From: UBA5314 sp964635975
Lineage (GTDB): Bacteria > Bacillota > Syntrophomonadia > Syntrophomonadales > Syntrophomonadaceae
DNA length: 64,000 bases
Assembly: GCA_964635975.1 (NCBI GenBank)
Contig: CAZWPO010000009.1
Location: forward strand, 47,028 to 111,027
Direction of reading: 5' to 3'
The position numbers and the translations under genes were made by a program. Numbering within the stretch: position 1 is the first letter of the stretch; each line of letters opens with the position of its first letter. The notes beneath the pieces were generated by a model. That model made no database searches and was not told the DNA's origin. It saw only the letters and a list, made by a program, of their open reading frames with translations. This document shows, one piece after another, positions 52,570-61,712 of this stretch.

Positions 52570-53076
52570 TCAAGCGTATCGTTTAGCCAGGCGGGAATAA
52601 TATACTTCAACTCCGAATAAAAAGAACAAAAAAATAAACAGCGCGGCAGGAAATATTTTTATATATATGTTGCTGGCCATTAAAACCATATTCAGATTTA
52701 TGACTGAAAGAAATATCAAAATAATCAATTTGGACCAGGCCATCTGTATGCGGCCGATCATGTACTGCGCCTGCGGATCTGTCCCCGACTTATACCACAT
52801 GTGGATGAAAGCATTTGGAAAACTTCTAAGCATGGTCATAGGTATGAATACCATGAGTATCTGCACTCCGGGAACAACCAGAAGATTAAGTTTTGTACCC
52901 CATTCATCCGGCTGGCCCAATGCATTAAAATGGGAGACCACTTCCATAGGAAACTGATCCCACTTCAGCATCACAACGGAAACGGTTAGCAAGATCACTC
53001 CCAGTGAAACAATATCAATGATTTTTTCACTTCTGGTCATAGGAACCGGAACAGGTCTGGCACCGCTGTTAAACAT
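52570..53076 (-). CDS. DUF1648-domain membrane protein
   Basis: The ATG at 53076 follows GGAGGAG. The 168 residues have four hydrophobic segments and the DUF1648 core SHFNALGQPDEWGTKLN between the first two. The family (SdpI-like) includes immunity or signalling proteins for secreted peptides, but many members have no assigned role. It stands alone on its strand, so an immunity role cannot be supported by context. Confidence 0.85.
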   Translation of the reverse strand: MFNSGARPVPVPMTRSEKIIDIVSLGVILLTVSVVMLKWDQFPMEVVSHFNALGQPDEWGTKLNLLVVPGVQILMVFIPMTMLRSFPNAFIHMWYKSGTDPQAQYMIGRIQMAWSKLIILIFLSVINLNMVLMASNIYIKIFPAALFIFLFFLFGVEVYYSRLAKRYA

Positions 53077-53288
53077 TCTCTACTCCTCCATCTGCCTGCC
53101 AGGCAAAGTATGATCACAGCCTCCCTATGCTATTTGATTCTCTAAATCTGTTATTATTCCTTCACGATTGTTTTTACACAAGTACTCACCATCATGGTAT
53201 CAAATTCCGCCGGCAGCTTTCGTTAACTTCCTTCTTGTGATATTGTACATAAAAAGGCCAGGCGCTATATCATGAAATGGGGATGCAT

Positions 53289-53822
53289 ATGGATAACTTT
53301 CTATCGATAATGGATCGTGACACCCTGCTCAATATATCTTACGAAGACATGATAAAGTACCACGGTCGCCTGCATATAGGAGGCGTGGCTATTGCTTTCA
53401 AAGTTCTCCAGTTAGGCTTTTCTATATTATCTCCCGGGGTCATACCATCCCGGGGCAAATTTGATTTTGCTTCCGGATTAGGAGAATCCGCAACCGGGAT
53501 TTTAGACGGTGTTGAGATGGTGACTCGGGCTCGTTCACTGGGCAAAATGAGGGCAGATACGTCCCTTGAGCACAGGATACCAGCACCCGAGGCACCTAAT
53601 GGGGGAAACTTTTATTTTGAACTGGGCTACGATGGAAAGATACTAGCACTGTCATTGAAGGACGGATTGGTTCCCGAAGTGTTCATTGAGCTTTCCCGCC
53701 GGGCTATGGCCCGGCAGCTAGACTCTCAAGGACATACTCGCCTGCAGGAAGTGAAGGAAGAACTCGCCGCTGCACTGATGTCAGGCAGTGCTGAAAACCT
53801 ATTTAATTACGAGGTTCTTTAG
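53289..53822 (+). CDS. FmdE-like protein without the usual cysteines
   Basis: The ATG at 53289 follows GGGGAT and gives 177 residues. The start YEDMIKYHGRLHIGGVAIAFKVL recalls FmdE/formylmethanofuran-dehydrogenase-E-like domains (CHGH...G....G), with Tyr in place of the metal-binding Cys. The middle region (FASGLGESATGILDGVEMVT) and the KDGLVPEVFIELS segment fit the same fold. No zinc ribbon follows. Function unknown. It precedes the SRAP gene by 34 bases on the same strand, perhaps as an operon. Confidence 0.5.
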   Translation: MDNFLSIMDRDTLLNISYEDMIKYHGRLHIGGVAIAFKVLQLGFSILSPGVIPSRGKFDFASGLGESATGILDGVEMVTRARSLGKMRADTSLEHRIPAPEAPNGGNFYFELGYDGKILALSLKDGLVPEVFIELSRRAMARQLDSQGHTRLQEVKEELAAALMSGSAENLFNYEVL

Positions 53823-53856
53823 CCGTCCCGCGGTCCCGTTGACAAGAGGTGTTGTT

Positions 53857-54540
53857 ATGTGCGGACGTTATACTTTAAGCATCAGCCTTTCTGATCTTGA
53901 AGGGCGCTTTGAGTGTTCTCATTCGGAGTTGGACTGGCAGCCCCGCTATAATATTGCGCCCACCCAGAATGCACTGGTAGTTATCCGAGCCGACAAACAC
54001 AATCTCCTCAAAGAGATGAAGTGGGGCCTCATACCCCATTGGGCAAAAGACCCCAGTATTGGACAACGAATGATAAATGCCCGTCTAGAAACACTCGATC
54101 AGAAACCAGCCTTCAAGCACCTCTTGATTCGCAAGCGGTGCATAATTCCTGCTGACGGCTTTTATGAATGGCAGACGCGCGGTAAAAGCAAAGCTCCTTA
54201 TCGAATACTGGCAGAAACCGGAGATGCATTCGGTTTTGCAGGTTTATGGGATAGCTGGACTAATCCAACCGGCAGCAACATTGACAGCTTCACGATCGTC
54301 ACCTGTGATCCGGTTGATGCGATAAGATCTATCCACAACCGCATGCCATTAATATTACCGTCCGATTTAGAAAAAAAGTGGCTCGAGGGACCTGAAAAAA
54401 TCGGCCCTCAGGACATAAAGAAATTTTTAGCCTTGATGCACCCAGAGATCCATTTGCGCGCTTATCGGGTATCTCCCCTGGTAAACCGCCCGGATAATGA
54501 CCGCCCTGAATGCATAGCGGAAGTACCTGATGAAGAATAG
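53857..54540 (+). CDS. SRAP-domain protein (YedK/HMCES-type abasic-site DNA shield)
   Basis: The start must be the ATG at 53857, because the catalytic cysteine is residue 2 after methionine removal (MCGRYTLSISL); GAGGT lies upstream. Other conserved sites are RYNIAPTQ, MINARLET, DGFYEW, and a His in SIHNRMPLIL. SRAP proteins form a thiazolidine crosslink with abasic sites in single-stranded DNA and so protect forks. The 227-residue length is normal. Neighbouring FmdE-like gene is the only other member of a possible operon. Confidence 0.95.
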   Translation: MCGRYTLSISLSDLEGRFECSHSELDWQPRYNIAPTQNALVVIRADKHNLLKEMKWGLIPHWAKDPSIGQRMINARLETLDQKPAFKHLLIRKRCIIPADGFYEWQTRGKSKAPYRILAETGDAFGFAGLWDSWTNPTGSNIDSFTIVTCDPVDAIRSIHNRMPLILPSDLEKKWLEGPEKIGPQDIKKFLALMHPEIHLRAYRVSPLVNRPDNDRPECIAEVPDEE

Positions 54541-54718
54541 GCATTGGTATGTAAAGGGATTCCGATAAACTCATGCTTTCTCAAACCATCCCGTCATTTC
54601 AAGAAATTGAAATAGCCTGTTTAAGGCAGTCATGGTAACATATTCTCGAAGGTATAAATAGGTCATTTACAATAACAACTAAAGTCTATAGTTTGTTGAA
54701 GTTGAGGGAGGTAAAAAA

Positions 54719-55408
54719 ATGAAAAAAGCTTTGCTTCTGTTAGTAGCTGGCATGCTGATCATTTCGTGCCTGGCGGGCTGCAGCAAAAAGGAATCAAATA
54801 CTGTAACACCCTCCGGAACAGAAAGCCAGCCTGCAGTCACTCAAAAGCAGGATAATACGGGTTCATCTCTGGCCAATGTTTACAATCTTGCCAGGAACAT
54901 CACGGGCGCCAGTTATGAAATGAAGACCACTATGACAAGTCCCCAGGGCGGCAGTTTAATAACCAATTCGAAAATATGGATGAGCGCAACAAAATACCGG
55001 GTAGAGATGGATACCATGGGTGTGAAAACAGTAGTGATCGGCGATAGCAAAGGCGATGTATACATGTACAACCCGGCTACCAACAGCGCCATGAAACTTA
55101 ACACTGCCCAGGCTTCTAAAGATCAACCTCAAGGACTCTGGGCCGGGCTTGACATGTCCAAGTACACTTTGCTGGGAGAAGAAACTATTAGCGGTCAGAA
55201 ATGCATCATAGTACGCAACAGCGAAATTCCCGCTGATAATAGAACATGGATAAGCACAGAGATTGGCATGCCGATAAAGAGCGAATTCAAAAGCGGGGAC
55301 GCTACCGTTGCTGCTGAATTCACTAATATAAAACTGGGAGCCCAGTCCGATGATCTATTCGTTCTGCCAGCTGGAGCCAAGGTTCAAGAGATGGCGCCCA
55401 AACCATAA
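54719..55408 (+). CDS. Lipoprotein with LolA-like fold
   Basis: The ATG at 54719 follows GGGAGGT. The signal peptide is MKKALLLLVAGMLIISCLAG with lipobox LAGC at residue 21. After a Ser/Thr-rich linker comes a beta-rich domain (YEMKTTMTSPQGGSLITNSK, KIWMSATKYRVEMDTMGVKT, ISGQKCIIVR) resembling LolA/DUF4412-type lipoproteins. In Gram-positives such proteins may bind lipids or cell-wall intermediates. Single gene, ending at the terminator at 55431. Confidence 0.8.
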   Translation: MKKALLLLVAGMLIISCLAGCSKKESNTVTPSGTESQPAVTQKQDNTGSSLANVYNLARNITGASYEMKTTMTSPQGGSLITNSKIWMSATKYRVEMDTMGVKTVVIGDSKGDVYMYNPATNSAMKLNTAQASKDQPQGLWAGLDMSKYTLLGEETISGQKCIIVRNSEIPADNRTWISTEIGMPIKSEFKSGDATVAAEFTNIKLGAQSDDLFVLPAGAKVQEMAPKP

Positions 55409-55430
55409 GGATAAGTACCCTTCCACTAAT

Positions 55431-55463
55431 GAAGCCCTCCTGGTTCAACACAGGGAGGGCTTC
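55431..55463 (+). terminator. Bidirectional terminator
   Basis: Perfect 10-bp arms GAAGCCCTCC and GGAGGGCTTC with a 13-base loop and TCTTT after. It ends the lipoprotein gene and possibly the convergent carboxypeptidase gene. Confidence 0.85.
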
Positions 55464-55510
55464 TCTTTACCAGAGTAGTAATTCTATCATAAAAACTCTT
55501 ATAGTAGGAA

Positions 55511-56836
55511 TTAGCGTCTATTATTTCTGCTGCTGCCGCTTACATACTGATTATTTCTAATCTCATAATCCCGGTTTTTTTTTCGCTGCTTGGACTGTTT
55601 AATTTTTCTGAACAGCATCAAAATAAGTAAAAACACAGACAAAACATACCAGCGTGATGCATCTGCATCCCATATTGCTGCGATAGAAGCCAGCATGCCT
55701 TCCGGGCCTGCCTTGAAGGGTACCTCGTCACAGGAATACAACGCGACGCTGCCTATCGGGATGCCGTTAAGCAGTATACGACAGCTTCCCACCGGGTCTC
55801 CTGCTTTCAACGGAGCGGTCAGGTTTGCCACCGGGAGCATATCGTAGGCGAACTGCTCCCCTGCGCCAGCAGCTACCTTTAGATCACATGATGATTTTGC
55901 CGTCACAGTGGCAATGTGCCCTTTAGCCACCTTAAGCGGAGCCATCAAATCATCGCTTCTAGCCAGGGTCTGCATTCGGTAGTTAGTAAAACCATAGTCA
56001 AGCATGCCTGCCAGATCCTCGTATACGGTTGTGGAGTCAAGGGCGACTGCTATCAAGGTCATATCACCTTTTTGGGCCGCTCCGACCACACAGTTGCCCG
56101 CTTGTTTGGTATATCCGGTCTTGACCCCTATGGAACCTGGATAGCGGTACAGAAGGCGATTCTGATTCCAGAGATAACGTGGTTCATCGTGTCCATACCA
56201 GGGAATGTTGAGATTCTGAGTAGAAACTACCTGACTGAAATATTGATAGGTAAGAGCCTGACGGGTCAAAATAGCCAGATCATAAGCAGATGTGTAATGG
56301 TCCTGGTTCTGCAATCCATGCGGATTGCAGAAGTGAGTGTTCGCCATACCCAACTGCCGGGCCCTTGTGTTCATCAAATCGATGAATGCAGCTTCGCTTC
56401 CGGCAATACTCTCAGCCAGCGCCGTAGACGCATCATTCGCGGAATGAAGCATGGCTGCGTAAAGCAGCTGCCGCCGGGTCAACCTTTCCCCCGGCTGCAG
56501 ATAGACTGAACATTCAGGAGTTTGTGAAGCGTGGGGGCTGACCTCAACCATCCTGTCCAAATCGCCATCTTCAACGACCAGCATGGCGGTCATTATCTTT
56601 GTAACACTGGCAGGGAAAAGACGCTGACTGCTGTTTTTTTCATACAGAACCCGGCCTGAACTAGCATCCATCAACAGCGCCGCTTTGGCAATAGGTGCCG
56701 GATATGGTGCAGTTACGCTAGCGTCAGGTTTTTCAACAGCAAGCACAGGATTTACTATGGTAGCTATAATCAGTACAAGCAATAGGCCGTGAATTTTAAA
56801 CTTTTTCAAAAACACTTCGACTCCTACTAAACGCAT
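55511..56836 (-). CDS. D-alanyl-D-alanine carboxypeptidase (S11 family, DacF-like)
   Basis: The ATG at 56836 (MRLVGVEVFLKKF) is preferred over an in-frame TTG six codons earlier; TGGAG lies nine bases upstream. It has a signal sequence, the active-site SxxK in PASVTKIM, SxN in HSANDAS and KTG in GVKTGYT. A C-terminal PBP5-like beta-domain is followed by a membrane segment and a very basic tail. It removes the terminal D-Ala of peptidoglycan stem peptides. DacF-type members act in spore cortex in sporulators, which fits the window. Confidence 0.94.
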   Translation of the reverse strand: MRLVGVEVFLKKFKIHGLLLVLIIATIVNPVLAVEKPDASVTAPYPAPIAKAALLMDASSGRVLYEKNSSQRLFPASVTKIMTAMLVVEDGDLDRMVEVSPHASQTPECSVYLQPGERLTRRQLLYAAMLHSANDASTALAESIAGSEAAFIDLMNTRARQLGMANTHFCNPHGLQNQDHYTSAYDLAILTRQALTYQYFSQVVSTQNLNIPWYGHDEPRYLWNQNRLLYRYPGSIGVKTGYTKQAGNCVVGAAQKGDMTLIAVALDSTTVYEDLAGMLDYGFTNYRMQTLARSDDLMAPLKVAKGHIATVTAKSSCDLKVAAGAGEQFAYDMLPVANLTAPLKAGDPVGSCRILLNGIPIGSVALYSCDEVPFKAGPEGMLASIAAIWDADASRWYVLSVFLLILMLFRKIKQSKQRKKNRDYEIRNNQYVSGSSRNNRR

Positions 56837-56953
56837 AGTTTGCTGCTCCAGCAATATTATAGCTTAATGATTATAAAATCATAAACTATTTTTGTAGAAT
56901 CAAAATGCCTAACATATCCTATTTTCCGCTTTTATTCTTTCAAAACATAAAAA

Positions 56954-56980
56954 ACAACCCGCATGAAACTTGCGGGTTGT
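56954..56980 (-). terminator. Terminator of the AIM24 gene
   Basis: Perfect 10-bp arms ACAACCCGCA and TGCGGGTTGT followed by TTTTTTATG on the minus strand, about 30 bases past the AIM24 stop. Confidence 0.9.
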
Positions 56981-57011
56981 ATTTGCTATACCCTCAGCTA
57001 ATAAATTCCTC

Positions 57012-57968
57012 TTAATCATCTCCGAAGAAACTGCCGATACCAATGCCGCCCAGAAGGCTGCCTTCGTCCTTACCCCTGCTGCCTCCGGCTTTGCTGGCAG
57101 CGTAAATGCGATCAGCCAAACGTGAAAATGGTAGAGACTGCAGCCATACCGTGCCCGGTCCGGTGAGCGTAGCCATAGCCAGACCTTCGCCTCCGAAGAG
57201 GGCATTTTTAATTCCGGTGGCAAATTGAATATCATAATTCACGGTTTTGGTCAAGGCTACCAGGCAGCCGGTGTCTAATTTAAGTGTTTCCCCAGGCTGC
57301 AGATCTTTTTTGATGATGGTTCCGCCAGCATGCATGAAGGCCAATCCATCACCTTCAAGCTTCTGCATGATAAAGCCTTCTCCTCCAAACAAGCCCACGC
57401 CAATTCTCTTTTGGAAGGCGATTCCCACAGATATGCCTTTAGCAGCACACAGAAACGAATCTTTCTGGCAGATCAACATCCCTCCCATGTCTGTCAAATC
57501 AAAAGACACCACCTTGCCGGGATAAGGAGCTGCAAAAGACACACATTTCTTGCCGCTTCCTTTGTTAGTAAACGCTGTCATAAACAGGCTTTCCCCGGTA
57601 ATCACGCGTTTACCTGCTGAAAAAAGCTTGCCCATCAAATCTTTACCTTCTTTTCCGGAACCGTCTCCGAAAATAGTTTCCATTTGAATAGCGCTGTCCA
57701 TATACATCATAGCTCCGGCTTCAGCCACTATGGTCTCACCCGGATCCAGCATTATCTCCACAAACTGAAGATCTTCTCCATATATTTGGAATTCCACCTC
57801 ATGGGCTCTGCGCATTCCGGAAGCTTGATTGGCCGCAGCCTGCTGAGGAGCCGGGCTGACCCCTCCCCCCGGGGCCTCTGTCTGAGGGGCTTTAGCACCC
57901 ATAGGCGCTCCGCATTGAACGCAAAACTTGGCATTTCCAGCATCATACCCACATTCCATACAAAACAT
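57012..57968 (-). CDS. AIM24-family protein with N-terminal zinc ribbon
   Basis: This 318-residue protein has a zinc-ribbon N-terminus (FCMECGYDAGNAKFCVQCGAP, two CxxC), a Pro/Ala linker and the AIM24/TIGR00266 beta-sandwich (EIMLDPGETIVAEAGAMMYM, GGEGFIMQKLEGDGLAFMHAGG). In yeast AIM24 supports mitochondrial membrane organisation; the bacterial role is unclear. GGAGG precedes the ATG at 57968. It lies 228 bases downstream of rtcB on the same strand but ends its own transcript. Confidence 0.9.
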   Translation of the reverse strand: MFCMECGYDAGNAKFCVQCGAPMGAKAPQTEAPGGGVSPAPQQAAANQASGMRRAHEVEFQIYGEDLQFVEIMLDPGETIVAEAGAMMYMDSAIQMETIFGDGSGKEGKDLMGKLFSAGKRVITGESLFMTAFTNKGSGKKCVSFAAPYPGKVVSFDLTDMGGMLICQKDSFLCAAKGISVGIAFQKRIGVGLFGGEGFIMQKLEGDGLAFMHAGGTIIKKDLQPGETLKLDTGCLVALTKTVNYDIQFATGIKNALFGGEGLAMATLTGPGTVWLQSLPFSRLADRIYAASKAGGSRGKDEGSLLGGIGIGSFFGDD

Positions 57969-58196
57969 AGTGAATACCTCCTTAACAATCTTTCAAAAGT
58001 TCCGCCCTTGCATTTAGTCATCATCCAGGGGTGGTTCAAATGTACATAAATCCGATCATAGCTCTTCCGCTGCGTCCTCAGGTATTGGCCTTTCCGAAGC
58101 CTATCCCAATAATGGCATTATTATTCATTCGCTAAACAGTCGGGGTTTCCCTGCCCGCCAATAAAGGATTTGCTGGCATCGCCCTGGCAAAAAATG

Positions 58197-59459
58197 CTAT
58201 CCCTTGACCACTGCCACCGTCTGAAGTTTCAAAATGGGCAGGGCCAGATCCGCTTCCTGGGCCATCACATCTTCGATATCCTTATATACAAAAGGCGACT
58301 CGTCAGCTATGTCCTTGGTGCTGCGGGTTCCCAGAATCACTGATTTATTTATCAACTCCTGCAATACCTCTTTTTCGGTGAAAGTTGCCAGGGCTTTTTT
58401 CCGCCCCATCTTTCTCCCTGCTCCATGTGAGCAGGAATGAAAAGACTCAGGATTGCCGAGCCCCCTGACTATATAGCTGGCCCTTCCCATGGCACCGGGA
58501 ACAATTCCCAGCTCTCCATCTCTAACCCGTATGGCTCCTTTACGATGGACCCAGACGTTTTCGCCATAGTGGTTTTCCAGTGCCGCATAATTATGATGGG
58601 CATTAATCTCCATATCTATCCATATGTCTCCGCTATCTGTATAGTTTTTTACTGTCTCGAAAATAATCGACTTTACCCTTTCCTTCATCACGTGCCGGTT
58701 TTCCCTTGCAAACGCCAGAGCCATGTTCATCCAGGCCAGATACGATTGCCCCGCGTCATCATCTACTGGAAGAAAGGCTAACTTCTGGGTGGCAGGGACT
58801 GCGCTCTGCCAGCGTTCATTTAAACTCCGGGCAATTTTGTTGAAATGATCGCAGACCTGCTTCCCCACGTTTCTGCTGCCGCTGTGAAGCATGACACAAA
58901 GCCTTCCTTGCTCATCCTCCTGGAGTTCTATGAAGTGGTTGCCGCCGCCCAGAGTGCCCAATTGCCTGAAAGCAGAGGGAAAGCATTGCTCACTCAGCTC
59001 CGGATGTTTATCCAGCTCGGCGGAAAATCCAGATGAACAATCTAATAAGTTCGATAGATAGGATGATTCCTGCATATCCTCGTGATGAGAGAACCCCACC
59101 GGGATATCTCGCAAGATCATCTTAGCGATCAATTCTCCCAGGCTGCCATCAGCGGTTCTTTTTTCCCTGATTAGCCGGGCGGGTATATTGGTACGCAGGA
59201 AAGCCATCCCACAGCCTATATCAACACCTACGGCGTTGGGGATTACTACGTCTTTTAGAGCAACTACCCCGCCAATCGGCATTCCGTAACCCATATGTGT
59301 GTCTGGCATGAGCGCCACCCATTTGTGTATAAACGGTAGATCAGCCAGGTTTAAGGCCTGTTCGAGACAGTTGTCATCAAGGGACTCAGGTCCTTCCAAC
59401 CAAACTTTGATGAGCTTTTTGCGTTTATTTATATCGGGTCTCCCCTCGATCACAAACAT
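58197..59459 (-). CDS. rtcB: RtcB-family RNA ligase
   Basis: This 420-residue protein has the RtcB signature: MPDTHMGYGMPIGGV, GVDIGCGM (metal Cys83), GTLGGGNHFIEL, MLHSGSRNVGK, and the guanylylated histidine region SCSHGAGRKMGRKKA. RtcB joins 2',3'-cyclic phosphate or 3'-phosphate RNA ends to 5'-OH ends with GTP and Mn2+. It follows the Ro60 gene on the same strand. In several bacteria rtcB and rsr travel together as an RNA-repair module, here without the RtcR regulator. Confidence 0.96.
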   Translation of the reverse strand: MFVIEGRPDINKRKKLIKVWLEGPESLDDNCLEQALNLADLPFIHKWVALMPDTHMGYGMPIGGVVALKDVVIPNAVGVDIGCGMAFLRTNIPARLIREKRTADGSLGELIAKMILRDIPVGFSHHEDMQESSYLSNLLDCSSGFSAELDKHPELSEQCFPSAFRQLGTLGGGNHFIELQEDEQGRLCVMLHSGSRNVGKQVCDHFNKIARSLNERWQSAVPATQKLAFLPVDDDAGQSYLAWMNMALAFARENRHVMKERVKSIIFETVKNYTDSGDIWIDMEINAHHNYAALENHYGENVWVHRKGAIRVRDGELGIVPGAMGRASYIVRGLGNPESFHSCSHGAGRKMGRKKALATFTEKEVLQELINKSVILGTRSTKDIADESPFVYKDIEDVMAQEADLALPILKLQTVAVVKG

Positions 59460-59715
59460 TCAAAACACCCCGATTACAGGCCAGCGACCGACATACCCCC
59501 TAAAAAATGGGCATTCCTTGGCCGCCTGGTTACTATGGTTAGATATATGAAACAGAAAGAATAGCATCCTTTCATAGATGCCGTTATTGAGGATTTCCGG
59601 GTAGGATGCATAGCTCGACGCCGCCTGAAGCAGAATCTACGAATACCTGATCCCTATATATATCACCTAGAGTTTACCGCTAATTAAGCTTCATCTAAGC
59701 ATCCAAAAATAATCG
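59460..59715. other. Non-coding stretch between Ro60 and rtcB
   Basis: 256 bases with no convincing frame. On the minus strand GCATCCT/AGGATGC segments near 59570-59615 could pair, leaving room for a second small RNA in this module, but no tRNA-like fold is visible. Confidence 0.3.
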
Positions 59716-61200
59716 CTACAATTCCAGTGCGCGCACCCTGTCCACCATACTGCCATAGCCATCTACATTGTAAGCTATATACTTTAGCACCGAATCTGCC
59801 CACCCGTATATATAATGAGTATCTCCATCACTGGGAGGCGTCATGGCTCTTCGGTAAGGAGCGATATCAATAATGAATGCTTTGGCTTTTTCATTATACC
59901 TTTTCCGATATACTTCTAACTCCTTATAGAAAGGGCTTCCGGAATTTTGCTGCTCATCAGTAATCATTATGATATTATCGACTTTCATCTTATACTGGTT
60001 CAGGCCCCGCATCGGAGCTCCGGTGTCAGTTCCTCCGTAAGCGCTAATTCTCTCAGCCTGAGACAAAATTGAATCATGAACCGAGGCACGAGCATTATGG
60101 ACCTGGGTATCGAATAGCCAGAATATCGATTTTCCTCTACTGATCTTGTACAGTGCCAGGGCAAAAACCGAGCCGATTCGCAGGTTTTCACCCTGCATGG
60201 AACCAGACACGTCAAGAAATATCGCGTTCTTGCCAGGTATGGGCGGAAGATTGTCGAAGCTTAACTCTACCGCTTCGCGAAGAACGTCTCTTACCCACTC
60301 TTTGTTAATGTTTTCAAAAGCGCTCAAAAATCTGAAGGGCAGTATTTTCGCTTTTTTCAAGGATTCCCGGTCGGTCAGCCGTTTGCTGATGTATTCCCGG
60401 TTTTCATCAAGAACACCCTCCCTATCCAGAGTATTCAGATGTCGAAGCAGTGCAAACAGTGGCAGTTGATATAACATAGCCTGCCATATTTCTTTGCCGG
60501 GTTTAACTACACCAGTAACTATTTCATGGGGCAAACGCCCTTCGCTAATACTACGCAGTACATCTTCATCACTGTCAGCTTTTTTCAACCTTTCAAAGGC
60601 TGCAATCTGCTCAAGCCCATCCAGATTCGCCTCCTGACCCATCAAGTAACGGAATATCTGATTCTGTTTCTCATCTTTGGGCACAGGGTGGGTGGTCGCC
60701 ACCGCATCTCCCAGGCTGAAACCACGGCCCCGGCCATTGTATTTCAAGGCCCAGTATTCATTGACGCTGTTTAAGTAGCAGGCCACTTCCCTTTTTACCG
60801 CTCTGCCACCCTGACCCCGACCGACTCCTGACAGTATGGTCAAAAAATCTGCCAGATCGGAAGGAATGCGGATGACCTTATCAAAAATCTTGGCAAACAA
60901 GCGAGTATCATACTTTGACAGCAAAACCAATCCTAAAACGGGCTGCAGCCGCATCAAACCATCATTTCTAGCGAAGACCATGGCTTTGGCAGCAAACTCA
61001 GGGTCTAGTTCCAAAATGGACGTGTGAATCTCAAGTGCTTCCTTGAGTAGTTCGTTGTTATCCGCATAAAATGTGTTGCCCAATGTGTTGGTCAAAAGAG
61101 TTTGCAGATATTGTTCCTCTATCGGCCTCTCATAGGCCGGGAATCCTTCCTTATTTTTAAGGGGCAACGGTCCCCCAAATATCTGTTTAGCTCTTGCCAT
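59716..61200 (-). CDS. rsr: Ro60/TROVE-domain RNA-binding protein with VWA domain
   Basis: The ATG at 61200 (MARAKQIFGGPLP) follows GGAGGTGGGGGA and gives 494 residues. Residues 1-320 are the TROVE HEAT-repeat ring, with conserved KREVACYLN and KRLTDRES regions. Residues 325-494 are a von Willebrand A domain with MIDAS DVSGSM and a TDTGAP loop. Ro60 rings bind Y RNAs and the free ends of misfolded RNAs and can tether the exonuclease PNPase. The rtcB gene follows, and a cloverleaf-like RNA candidate lies upstream. Confidence 0.94.
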   Translation of the reverse strand: MARAKQIFGGPLPLKNKEGFPAYERPIEEQYLQTLLTNTLGNTFYADNNELLKEALEIHTSILELDPEFAAKAMVFARNDGLMRLQPVLGLVLLSKYDTRLFAKIFDKVIRIPSDLADFLTILSGVGRGQGGRAVKREVACYLNSVNEYWALKYNGRGRGFSLGDAVATTHPVPKDEKQNQIFRYLMGQEANLDGLEQIAAFERLKKADSDEDVLRSISEGRLPHEIVTGVVKPGKEIWQAMLYQLPLFALLRHLNTLDREGVLDENREYISKRLTDRESLKKAKILPFRFLSAFENINKEWVRDVLREAVELSFDNLPPIPGKNAIFLDVSGSMQGENLRIGSVFALALYKISRGKSIFWLFDTQVHNARASVHDSILSQAERISAYGGTDTGAPMRGLNQYKMKVDNIIMITDEQQNSGSPFYKELEVYRKRYNEKAKAFIIDIAPYRRAMTPPSDGDTHYIYGWADSVLKYIAYNVDGYGSMVDRVRALEL

Positions 61201-61333
61201 ATTGTCTTCCCCCACCTCCAGGAAATAAGAGATCATTCAAAAGCCAAAAATGGAGCCAGCGACGCAAATAAGTGTAAATTCAAACATCCCGCCGATTTAA
61301 ACGCCATGACCCCATCTTGCTCTGAAATTAATA

Positions 61334-61428
61334 AGGGCGAGGAAAAGGCGCTGAGGCACTTACCGCCAGAGGCGGGGCAGGAGTCTCCCCCTGCTACATC
61401 CGAAGTAGCCCCAACTACGCCTCGCCCT
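61334..61428 (-). ncRNA. Candidate Y-like RNA upstream of Ro60
   Basis: On the minus strand a 9-bp closing stem, AGGGCGAGG with CCTCGCCCT, encloses three hairpins: GCTAC/GTAGC with loop TTCGGAT (T-arm-like), GCAGG/CCTGC, and CCGCC/GGCGG. The sequence after the closing stem is T-rich. A cloverleaf-like RNA directly before rsr fits the known link of bacterial Ro60 with Y RNAs, whose YrlA type contains a tRNA-like module. The T-loop is not canonical (TTCGGAT, not TTCGAAT), so a GC-rich repeat is an alternative. Confidence 0.5.
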
Positions 61429-61712
61429 ATTTCATATTTAATATTTAAACATATTGAGAACGGCCCCTCAGCCGCCAAACATTATATATTGATATACTCG
61501 AATAATCAGTATCGTTAGTTTAGCGGTTTTTATTTTAACCTGATTAATTATTTTTTAATAATTTTCGATATTACCAAAGACATAATAAATCACTAACAAA
61601 CGTCAATTTCTTGCTTTGCAGGAATAATGAAGAATTAACCTTTCAGGAAGTAGTAATTAGTCTTCTAAAAAAATAAAAACGAGGGAGCGTGATATATAAA
61701 AGAGGTGTAATA
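61429..61712. other. AT-rich non-coding stretch
   Basis: Divergent promoter region between the RNA candidate (minus strand) and the small Cys-rich gene (plus strand). Very AT-rich in its second half; no further structure was seen. Confidence 0.4.

Noticed and set aside
52253..52573. Two overlapping minus-strand frames of about 90-105 codons
   Set aside because: They run antisense through the hairpin-rich region, lack ribosome binding sites and show no family features.
61233..61478. 81-codon minus-strand frame upstream of Ro60
   Set aside because: Most of it is the GC-rich multi-hairpin element; the frame has no ribosome binding site and its codons follow the hairpin arms. Better explained as a structured RNA or repeat.
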